Both the position numbers and the translations under genes were made by a program. The notes beneath the pieces were generated by a model. It was given only the letters and a program-made list of their open reading frames with translations. It ran no database searches and was not told where the DNA came from. DNA of 6,061 nt from Thermoplasmata archaeon (lineage in GTDB: Archaea > Thermoplasmatota > Thermoplasmata > Thermoplasmatales > Thermoplasmataceae): assembly GCA_021811525.1 (NCBI GenBank), contig JAJZOK010000115.1, positions 1 through 6,061 on the forward strand, read 5' to 3'. This document shows, one piece after another, positions 1 to 4,887 of this stretch. Every line of letters starts with the position of its first letter. The first letter of the stretch is position 1.

Positions 1-30
1 ATTTGTGTTGTGATTAAATCATATACATTA

Positions 31-159
31 TCAGTAACCGAGGCAGCACTGCATCTCCAGAATGCATCCGCAACGGGGGCACATGCTGGTGTACCTGTAT
101 GTCCTGCACTCATCACAATCACACCGTCTTTCCATGCAGTCTGCGCACATGATTTTCAT
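31..159 (-). CDS. Cysteine-rich zinc-ribbon-like microprotein, 42 aa
   Basis: A 42-codon minus-strand frame from ATG to TGA whose product carries ten cysteines and no histidine. Cysteines are at residues 5, 8, 13, 15, 18, 27, 30, 32, 38 and 39, giving CADC, CDCDEC, CPRCGC and a CC pair. Paired CxxC knuckles separated by 8-10 residues are what a small zinc ribbon or double zinc knuckle needs, and such a density is very unlikely by chance. The rest is charged and basic around residues 11-12 and 19-23 (RR, RTYRY), which would suit nucleic-acid or protein binding; that role is inference. The start is the only ATG before an in-frame stop six codons upstream (178-180), and an AT-rich TATA-like stretch lies about 31 bases ahead. 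It stands downstream of the oxidoreductase gene, 80 bases away, on the same strand. The opposite strand is also open here, because TGC Cys codons read as GCA Ala; I take that as a shadow. Archaea encode many uncharacterised zinc microproteins of this size. No specific family is recognised. Confidence 0.62.
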   Translation of the reverse strand: MKIMCADCMERRCDCDECRTYRYTSMCPRCGCILEMQCCLGY

Positions 160-182
160 GAAGTTATGCCCACGGCACTATT

Positions 183-197
183 AGTAAATAATTTAGC
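183..197 (-). promoter_or_regulatory. TATA-like box for the Cys-rich microprotein
   Basis: Read on the minus strand, the bases around 185-195 give TAAATTATTTA, an AT-rich archaeal TATA-like element. Its centre lies about 31 bases before the ATG at 159, which would place transcription start only a few bases ahead of the start codon. No Shine-Dalgarno sequence is visible, consistent with a near-leaderless transcript. The spacing is suggestive only. Confidence 0.35.
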
Positions 198-239
198 AGT
201 CCCTGCAACATTGGGAACTGCGCTTTAGTTCAACAGAGT

Positions 240-1214
240 TCACAGCTTGAATGCACTGCTATCCCTGTCGGCTTCAAAGGCAAGGTTGACAAGCCTGACA
301 ACCTCTGCGCCATCTTTTGCAGTGGCAATATGGCTTTCCTTTCCCTGGACCAGGTCTACGAATGCCTTTATCTCCTCCCGGTAAACATTGACTCCTTTGA
401 AATCCTTGAGTTTCCTTCCGTCCCTAAGTAAGGATGATTCCACTGAAGTGGAGAAAACGCCGGTTGCAACTAGGGTTCCCTCTGTTCCGTATATCGTGAG
501 ATTGTTCATGGGGCTCTTCATCTCCCTGGATGCAACAATATCCACGATTGTTGGCCCATACTGGAGCGTTACATGCTCAGTGTATTCTATCACTTTGCCG
601 GACGGATTCCTGAATGAAGAGAGGCGGTCCGGATACTTTCCAAGAATGTAATTGATTGTATCCATGACATGGACACCGGTTCCCATGACCGCGCCGCCGC
701 CAACTTTATCGTCTTCTCTCCACCATTTGTTGTCGGGATTGTCGTAGCTTCTGGCAGAAAGTGATGCCCACATCCCTGTGATGTAAGAAACTTCACCCAG
801 CTCCCCGCCCTGTATTATCCTTCGGGCTTCCCTGATGGCAGGATGAAATCTCATGTGAAAACCAATTGCCAGTCTCAAGTTCTTCTCCCCAGCCAGTTTC
901 ACAAGTTCCTCTGCTTCTTCTGTCTTAAGGGTCATCTGCTTCTCAAGGAGGACATGCTTTCCCTTCTGCAGAGCCAATTTGGCCTGATCATAATGCAGGA
1001 AATTTGGTGAAGCTATGTACACCGCCTCGAATTCCCCGTTGTCGAAGAATGTTTCAAGATCGTCAAACGGCTTGGCATTGTACTTCATTCCCTCTTTCCT
1101 GGCCTTGTCAATGTTCCTGCTGTAAACCGCTGAAATTGTCTGTCCTGCTTCCCTGAATACAGGCATGACCCTATTGATGGCATGGTTTCCCAATCCTGCA
1201 ACTCCAAAATTCAT
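240..1214 (-). CDS. Gfo/Idh/MocA-family NAD(P)-dependent oxidoreductase, 324 aa
   Basis: Complete cytosolic protein of normal length for this family, whose members oxidise or reduce a sugar or polyol hydroxyl using NAD(P). The N-terminal Rossmann fold opens with GVAGLG (residues 4-9) and NH. The dinucleotide-domain signature IASPNFLH is at 67-74. The catalytic-lysine motif EK is at 91-92, followed by Gln where most members have Pro. The C-terminal alpha/beta domain carries WWRED (164-168), GGG (172-174) and GTGVHVMD (178-185). His182 and Asp185 are kept, but the Asp usually found in the DxGxH motif is replaced by Gly178. The substrate cannot be read from sequence; archaeal relatives include xylose and glucose dehydrogenases as well as many unassigned enzymes. 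I place the start at the ATG at 1214 because its Rossmann strand begins directly and a TATA-like box sits 27 bases ahead; a TTG two codons upstream is less likely. It is transcribed divergently from the CBS-domain gene. Confidence 0.93.
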   Translation of the reverse strand: MNFGVAGLGNHAINRVMPVFREAGQTISAVYSRNIDKARKEGMKYNAKPFDDLETFFDNGEFEAVYIASPNFLHYDQAKLALQKGKHVLLEKQMTLKTEEAEELVKLAGEKNLRLAIGFHMRFHPAIREARRIIQGGELGEVSYITGMWASLSARSYDNPDNKWWREDDKVGGGAVMGTGVHVMDTINYILGKYPDRLSSFRNPSGKVIEYTEHVTLQYGPTIVDIVASREMKSPMNNLTIYGTEGTLVATGVFSTSVESSLLRDGRKLKDFKGVNVYREEIKAFVDLVQGKESHIATAKDGAEVVRLVNLAFEADRDSSAFKL

Positions 1215-1235
1215 GGCCAAAACAGTGTTTCAGGC

Positions 1236-1247
1236 ATTAATAAATTT
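1236..1247 (-). promoter_or_regulatory. TATA-like box for the oxidoreductase gene
   Basis: The minus strand reads AAATTTATTAAT here, centred about 27 bases before the ATG at 1214. That is the distance expected between an archaeal TATA box and the transcription start, so the mRNA would begin at or within a base or two of the start codon (leaderless). This supports ATG 1214 over the TTG at 1220. Confidence 0.55.
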
Positions 1248-1273
1248 GGTGCTTGCAAATGAGAGGAACAGCC

Positions 1274-1283
1274 CTTTTATGCT
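1274..1283 (+). promoter_or_regulatory. TATA-like box for the CBS-domain gene
   Basis: CTTTTATGCT lies about 32 bases before the ATG at 1311, which would allow a leader of roughly 5 bases. An alternative AT-rich stretch (CATATTTT, 1291-1298) is too close to the start codon to serve as a TATA box for this start. Together with the opposing box at 1236-1247 it makes this short gap a divergent promoter region. Confidence 0.4.
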
Positions 1284-1310
1284 AGGACTGCATATTTTGA
1301 TGGGTTCCAT

Positions 1311-2441
1311 ATGTTAGTTAAAGATATTATGACAAGGGAGCCGGTTATTATTGACGTGCGCGAGGCAACTATTTCTGAGGCAATGGAAAAGATGAGGGGT
1401 GTCGATGTGCATCAGGTGCCTGCGTTAAACGGGCACAAGTATGTTGGCATGCTGAACTACAGGGAAATCATGAGGAGAAGAAGCCTGCAGCTTTCTTCAA
1501 AGGCCCAGAATTATGTCATCAGCACACCGGAACTGACACCCGATACTGAATTAGAGGAAGTTATTCGGCTTCTAGTGGATACAGGACTCTCTGCGTTCCC
1601 TGTCCTTGAGAAGAAGAAACTGACCGGAATTGTTTCCAGGAGCGACATAATCCGCAACCTAGAAGAGGTCCTGGGGAGCAGGGTGCTAAGGAACAGGCAG
1701 ATCATGTCAACTGAGCCTGTTTTCGTATATGAGGGCGACAGCGTTGACGAAGCTGCAGTGAAGATGAGGGGCCTTGACGAAACAGAAATCCCGGTGCTGG
1801 ATACTGCAGAAAAACTCTCTGGAATTCTCAGGCTGGATGACATAGCCGCTGACACATTCAAGAGACATAAGGAAAAAATACATGGAAGGGAAGGGGCAGC
1901 AGGAGACAGGACAGGGGAGAAGATCAAGGTGGTCATCAAGAGCGCTTCCCTGATGGACAATGCCCAGTGGGTTTTGCCTGAAGACAACATCACAAAGGCT
2001 GCCAAAATGATGAGTGAACACAGGCTGCATATTGTGCCAGTAGTGGACCAGGAAATGCATCTTCAGGGGATAGTCGGGGTATCTGACATTATAGATGCAC
2101 TTGACAAAAGGGAGAAGGAGGGTATTCTCATCTCTGTATCAGGAGTAGAGCCAGACGAGCAGGACATATACGACATAACATACAGCATGTCAAGCAAGTT
2201 TCTCCTAAGGTTTTCAAGAATTACAGGCATCAAGCATGGAAAATTCAACATTCACGTGGCAAAGTACAGCTCAGAGGGAAAAGTGAAATATTCCATCAGG
2301 ACAAAGATTATTGCAGAGCCGCTAACAATGAGTGTGGACTACTTCCACTGGAACTACGGCAAGGGGCTTTCCTCCATTTTCGACGCATATGAGGAAAGAT
2401 TGCAGAAGTGGAAAACAAAAAATTCCCACCAGCTTGCATGA
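1311..2441 (+). CDS. Four-CBS-domain protein with C-terminal RaiA/HPF-like domain, 376 aa
   Basis: Soluble protein with two tandem CBS pairs: CBS1 about residues 1-55 (opening KDIMTREPVII), CBS2 66-117 (ending GIVSRSDIIRNL), CBS3 124-184 (RQIMSTEPVFV to GILRLDDIA) and CBS4 208-265 (VVPVV-type strand, then GIVGVSDIIDAL). CBS pairs usually bind adenine nucleotides or related ligands and act as sensors. Residues 272-368 are not CBS. They follow the beta-alpha-beta-beta-beta-alpha order of RaiA/HPF ribosome-hibernation factors: a strand ISVSGVE, a helix IYDITYSMSSKFLLRF, strands KFNIHVAKY, KYSIRTKII and LTMSVDYF, and a closing amphipathic helix LSSIFDAYEERLQKWK. The last helix closely matches the usual pattern of paired hydrophobics before a basic QLRKxK-type end. 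If right, the protein could couple nucleotide state to ribosome inactivation; that is inference from domain order. The alternative is a generic CBS regulator with an unrelated tail. The gene has its own promoter and converges on the phosphatase gene. Confidence 0.9.
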   Translation: MLVKDIMTREPVIIDVREATISEAMEKMRGVDVHQVPALNGHKYVGMLNYREIMRRRSLQLSSKAQNYVISTPELTPDTELEEVIRLLVDTGLSAFPVLEKKKLTGIVSRSDIIRNLEEVLGSRVLRNRQIMSTEPVFVYEGDSVDEAAVKMRGLDETEIPVLDTAEKLSGILRLDDIAADTFKRHKEKIHGREGAAGDRTGEKIKVVIKSASLMDNAQWVLPEDNITKAAKMMSEHRLHIVPVVDQEMHLQGIVGVSDIIDALDKREKEGILISVSGVEPDEQDIYDITYSMSSKFLLRFSRITGIKHGKFNIHVAKYSSEGKVKYSIRTKIIAEPLTMSVDYFHWNYGKGLSSIFDAYEERLQKWKTKNSHQLA

Positions 2442-2451
2442 GATCTAATAA

Positions 2452-2485
2452 GGAAGAAAGGAGATTTTCCAAACTCCTTCCTTTC
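2452..2485. terminator. Possible shared hairpin between convergent genes
   Basis: GGAAGAAAGGAG (2452-2463) and CTCCTTCCTTTC (2474-2485) pair at 10 of 12 positions around a 10-base loop. The element fills most of the 42-base gap between the converging CBS and phosphatase genes and touches the phosphatase stop codon. Archaeal termination depends more on T-rich tracts than hairpins, and only short T runs flank this one, so a terminator role is tentative. Confidence 0.3.
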
Positions 2486-3074
2486 AATCTATTTGCCAAT
2501 TATTTTCATTCACCTTAAGCCTGATATACTGTCCGTTGCTGTATTCAGGCATGCCGAACCCCTCTTGGGTCAGTGTGTATGAAATGGCACGCATCACACC
2601 ACCATGGGCCACAACAAGGATCTTTCCATGCTCAGTTGCAACAGCAGCATCCTCAAGAAAACTCCAGACCCTCCTGGTGAAACTCTCCCATGGTTCCACT
2701 TCAGGGCCATTCTCTATGCTCAATTCATCAGTCTCAAGTATGCGTGCCTGTTCATCCGGCATTCCAAGGAACCTGGCAACTTCAACAGACTTCCAGCCTT
2801 CAAATTTTCCTAGCCCTCTCTCCCTTATGCGGCTATCGGTTGTAACATTTCCCGATTGCACTATTTCAGAAACAATCTTTGCAGTAGTGAAAGAACGCTG
2901 GAGATCGCTTGAATAAATCTTTCCAATCCCTTCACCCGTGAGGGATATGCCCAGTTGCCTGGCCTGCATCAGGCCTTTTTCATTAAGTGGGATATCGGAA
3001 GAGCCCTGCCATTTTCTCAACCTGTTCCATTGCGTCTCTCCGTGCCGGGCAACCAGTATTTCCCTTGTGCTCAT
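2484..3074 (-). CDS. Histidine phosphatase superfamily protein (phosphoglycerate mutase-like), 196 aa
   Basis: Complete single-domain member of the histidine phosphatase (branch 1) superfamily, which moves or removes phosphate through a phospho-histidine. The phosphate pocket is intact: ARHGET (residues 9-14) with the nucleophile His11 flanked by Arg10, a second arginine in SSDLQRSFTTA (Arg60), the acidic residue in IRERGLGKFEGW (Glu85 is the candidate proton donor) and the second histidine in VVAHGGVMR (His157). The 196-residue length and the IPLNEKG segment (28-34) fit the GpmB/CobC/PhoE-like group, which mixes phosphoglycerate mutases and broad phosphatases. From memory, a cofactor-dependent phosphoglycerate mutase of this superfamily has been characterised in Thermoplasma acidophilum, so a glycolytic role is possible, but sequence alone does not decide between mutase and phosphatase. 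The start ATG has a TATA-like box 26 bases ahead. It lies 52 bases downstream of the 287-aa protein gene on the same strand but seems to have its own promoter. Confidence 0.9.
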   Translation of the reverse strand: MSTREILVARHGETQWNRLRKWQGSSDIPLNEKGLMQARQLGISLTGEGIGKIYSSDLQRSFTTAKIVSEIVQSGNVTTDSRIRERGLGKFEGWKSVEVARFLGMPDEQARILETDELSIENGPEVEPWESFTRRVWSFLEDAAVATEHGKILVVAHGGVMRAISYTLTQEGFGMPEYSNGQYIRLKVNENNWQID

Positions 3075-3095
3075 TTAAAGGTTCAATGCATGAGG

Positions 3096-3104
3096 CAATA
3101 TTAC
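3096..3104 (-). promoter_or_regulatory. TATA-like box for the histidine phosphatase gene
   Basis: GGTAATATTG on the minus strand is centred about 26 bases before the ATG at 3074, again predicting an almost leaderless transcript. The short gap behind the upstream gene therefore holds a promoter, arguing against simple co-transcription. Confidence 0.45.
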
Positions 3105-3126
3105 CTTAATTTTATTCCTGCACAGT

Positions 3127-3990
3127 TCAGGATTTCCAGCAAGCGCCATCTGCATCACTGTACCAAGCGTTCACGTATTCGCCTGTGTTGATCTTGTTGC
3201 AAACGAAATGAGCGTCGCAGTAGTCACAGATTTCCTCGTTACCAATGACCCAGCCTGTTCCCGGATTCATGTCTGTCTTGAGTTCCACCATTTCTTCTGA
3301 TAGACCCTGGGTCATGGTGTCGAATGCGCTCGACGTGCACTGGTTGCAACCTGTGCTGCAGGGGTATGGCTCACAAGTGAAGAATGGGCCGTTGTTTCCG
3401 TTTCCGCTATCATGATAATCACAGAATACTGAACACGAGGAATCTGTCCCCAACGTCGCGGTTATTCCTGGAGGCAGAAAGACATTGTATGCTCCCATTA
3501 CCCCAAGATCCGGGACAATTCCTGACTTTATCCATGAAACTATGGAGCCGCCAATATCCTGGTTACTCACAGTCGATGGCGGATCCTGCTGGATTATGAC
3601 GTGTGATTTCAGTGAACCCATGCCCACATTATATTGCTTGAGCCCGCCAGAATAGCCCTGGCTCTTTTCGATGTCTGCCACTGCCCGATCTATGAACTGG
3701 ACCCATGGTTGGTTTGTCCAGTATGTTCCCCAGAAGATATTCACCCATTGGTATCCATCCTTCCACACTGGCCCTCCATTGTATACAGCTAGTTTTGCTA
3801 CTGGCTGTGCCCCAGCCTGCTTGCCCAGAGCAATATCATTACGGTGGCCGCATGGATAGGCGTAATGCCAAATAGCGGAATGGTTCTCGCCGGATGCCCT
3901 TACCCCCACATGCCTGAACGATTCTACTTTCGAGCCGCAGACTGTGCATTCCTCAACTTTAGAACAATAACTGCATCTACCTTCTGGCAT
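3127..3990 (-). CDS. Cys-rich protein: N-terminal zinc-ribbon-like segment plus putative metallopeptidase-like domain, 287 aa
   Basis: Function unknown. Residues 6-18 form a CxxC-x5-CxxC zinc-ribbon-like site, followed by a His/Cys-rich stretch (H27, H37, H42, C47, H49). From about residue 69 comes a different domain: YNGGPVW, then VNIFWGTYW (83-91), a helix with FIDRAVADIEKS, LKQYNVGMGS (117-126), YNVFLPPGIT (168-177), a Cys cluster (C186, C190, C206, C211, C215, C218), LSEEMVELKTDMNPGTGW (230-247), EEICDYC (252-258) and a closing WYSDADGACW. This order matches, from memory, a family of usually secreted bacterial and archaeal proteins with a SHExxEAxTDP segment that looks like an HExxE metal site. 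Here His is replaced by Glu232, so peptidase activity may be lost. No signal peptide is visible; the zinc-ribbon-like part sits where one would be. There are fifteen cysteines in all. The ATG at 3990 is chosen because no ATG, GTG or TTG lies between it and the upstream in-frame stop at 4012-4014. Confidence 0.82.
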   Translation of the reverse strand: MPEGRCSYCSKVEECTVCGSKVESFRHVGVRASGENHSAIWHYAYPCGHRNDIALGKQAGAQPVAKLAVYNGGPVWKDGYQWVNIFWGTYWTNQPWVQFIDRAVADIEKSQGYSGGLKQYNVGMGSLKSHVIIQQDPPSTVSNQDIGGSIVSWIKSGIVPDLGVMGAYNVFLPPGITATLGTDSSCSVFCDYHDSGNGNNGPFFTCEPYPCSTGCNQCTSSAFDTMTQGLSEEMVELKTDMNPGTGWVIGNEEICDYCDAHFVCNKINTGEYVNAWYSDADGACWKS

Positions 3991-4020
3991 GCGTAAAATA
4001 ACACATACACACTATTTCAA

Positions 4021-4033
4021 GTTTTTTTAATAT
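4021..4033 (-). promoter_or_regulatory. Candidate TATA box for the 287-aa gene
   Basis: The minus strand reads ATATTAAAAAAAC, centred about 39 bases before the ATG at 3990. It would place the transcription start near 4003 with a leader of about 13 bases. The longest A/T run of this intergenic stretch is here, between the gene and the transposase remnant, but spacing is looser than for the other promoters. Confidence 0.3.
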
Positions 4034-4050
4034 GAAACTATGTTGCATAA

Positions 4051-4248
4051 CTACCCGTATGTCCTGGTGTTCTCTCTCATCATGTTGTAGTAGAGCACCT
4101 TCAGGCCAACTTCCTGGATCATGTAATCTGTTCTTTTCGCCCTGATGATCTCGCCCATGACTCTCTTGAGGCCTGAGAAATATAACCCCACAGTCCACCT
4201 CTTTCCATATTCATGAATATTTTTCCTTGGCCCGCTTTCCAGACTTCG
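4051..4248 (-). pseudogene. Degraded DDE-type transposase, C-terminal remnant
   Basis: A minus-strand frame open from 4248 to a TAG at 4051-4053 encodes about 65 residues with a transposase-like C-terminus. In order: ESGPRKN, EYGKRWTVG, LYFSGLKRVMGEIIRAKR, then YMIQEVGLKVLYYNMM. The pattern YGKRW ... FSxxKRxxGExxRA ... ExxxKxxxYN is typical of the end of IS4/IS5-like DDE transposases, where the E before FS (often YGKRWxVExxFS) is a catalytic acid; here the corresponding residue reads Gly. No start codon opens this frame, an in-frame TAA (4249-4251) cuts it off, and the segment between PRKN and YGKRW looks shortened. Upstream sequence is unrelated and carries the promoter of the next gene, so most of the element has been lost. 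I cannot identify terminal inverted repeats or the exact IS family. It is not expected to be active. Confidence 0.68.
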
Positions 4249-4253
4249 TTAGA

Positions 4254-4264
4254 CTTTTATATGC
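4254..4264 (+). promoter_or_regulatory. TATA box for the surface-protein gene
   Basis: CTTTTATATGC is the clearest TATA box of the window. Its centre is 26 bases before the GTG at 4285, so a leaderless transcript would start on that GTG. The box begins only a few bases beyond the open end of the transposase remnant. Confidence 0.55.
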
Positions 4265-4284
4265 AGAAAGAGTTTTAGAGTTAA

Positions 4285-4756
4285 GTGGAGCAAAAGACAC
4301 CTGCTTATTGTCTTTGGCGTCATTGTCATAGTAGTTTCTGCGTCAATCGGATTTTTTGAACTTGGCCTTTCTCGTGGTGAAACTGAAGGATATAACGCTG
4401 GTTATTTCGCCGGATTAAACGCCATTCTGATCCAGAGCGGTACTCAAGTTCAATTGCAGCCAAACCAGACACTTACAATTGTCACCCTGCCATTTTCGGC
4501 TAGCAATACAGACGTGTACTATTCGTTCGTCATAGGTGGCCCATATTCGCTAAATGCCACAGTAGAGATGAACTTATCCTCGCCCGGGCATACACTTGTT
4601 GGCACAGGTTACATCCATTCAATGAATTCCGTCAGTAGTTTATCCTTGACCACAACGAATGTGAATGTTTTGACCATAATGTTCAGAGCCAACCAGAATA
4701 ATAACGGACCTACAGTTCTGGAATTCAACAGCCCACTAAGAATGTCGTTCAGCTAA
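4285..4756 (+). CDS. Membrane-anchored extracellular protein, start obscured by an apparent frameshift, about 156 aa
   Basis: Unrecognised protein. The frame ending at TAA 4754-4756 is open back to 4253 and starts with a basic N-terminus (KRH), one hydrophobic segment (LLIVFGVIVIVVSASIGFF, codons 4301-4357), a linker rich in Gly/Tyr (YNAGYFAGLNA), and then a Ser/Thr/Asn-rich, low-lysine region of alternating strands typical of exported beta domains. Sequons NQT, NAT and NLS occur in that part. This reads as a single-pass anchor with the C-terminus outside the cell. No ATG, GTG or TTG is in frame before TTG 4454, which would remove the anchor. The promoter points to GTG 4285 in the frame one base off. 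Losing one A from the run at 4292-4295 would join them to give MEQRHLLIVFGV..., 156 residues. Thus a sequencing error, a genuine frameshift mutation, or a non-standard start (CTG 4301) must be invoked. The coordinates given use GTG 4285. Confidence 0.6.
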
Positions 4757-4767
4757 TTCGCCATAGC

Positions 4768-4800
4768 AATAAATAATATTTATCAAAACTATATATCAAT
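4768..4800 (+). promoter_or_regulatory. AT-rich tract with two TATA-like motifs
   Basis: Directly behind the surface-protein gene, AATAATATTTATC (4772-4784) and ACTATATATCA (4788-4798) form a tract with hardly any G or C. It may be a promoter for transcripts entering the ATPase gene with a leader of about 70-90 bases, or part of the termination region of the gene before it. The 131-base gap holds no other gene I can support. Confidence 0.35.
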
Positions 4801-4862
4801 ATGAAAATAAAATTAGAATGCAGCGATCGCCCATCCATCTTAGCAGTGATGCTTTAATGCGT

Positions 4863-4871
4863 TCTATAAAT
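4863..4871 (+). promoter_or_regulatory. TATA-like box close to the ATPase start
   Basis: TCTATAAATG is centred 21 bases before ATG 4888 and 24 before the second ATG at 4891. A leaderless transcript from it would fit initiation at the second ATG better, which would shorten the ATPase by one methionine. The upstream AT-rich tract is an alternative promoter. Confidence 0.4.
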
Positions 4872-4887
4872 GATTAATTAGAGTTTT

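Noticed and set aside
10..228. Plus-strand 72-codon frame at the left edge, alanine/threonine-rich with a GTG start
   Set aside because: It lies exactly codon-on-codon opposite the ten-cysteine minus-strand protein; its many alanines are complements of TGC Cys codons. No family features are seen.
1218..1220. TTG as start of the oxidoreductase, adding two residues
   Set aside because: ATG 1214 sits right before the Rossmann strand and fits the TATA-box spacing.
1511..2060. Long minus-strand frames inside the CBS-domain gene
   Set aside because: They are antisense to clear CBS motifs, have serine/leucine-rich nonsense composition and no recognisable domain.
2536..2916. Plus-strand 126-codon frame opposite the phosphatase gene
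   Set aside because: The minus strand holds the complete RHG, Arg60, Glu85 and His157 catalytic set; this frame is its shadow.
3977..4198. Minus-strand 73-codon frame overlapping the start of the 287-aa gene
   Set aside because: The neighbouring frame of the same DNA shows transposase C-terminal motifs, so this one is an out-of-frame reading of the remnant.
4454..4756. TTG 4454 as the true start of the surface protein (100 aa)
   Set aside because: The same frame upstream encodes a good membrane anchor and a promoter lies at 4254-4264; starting at 4454 would discard both. It stays possible if the upstream part is dead.
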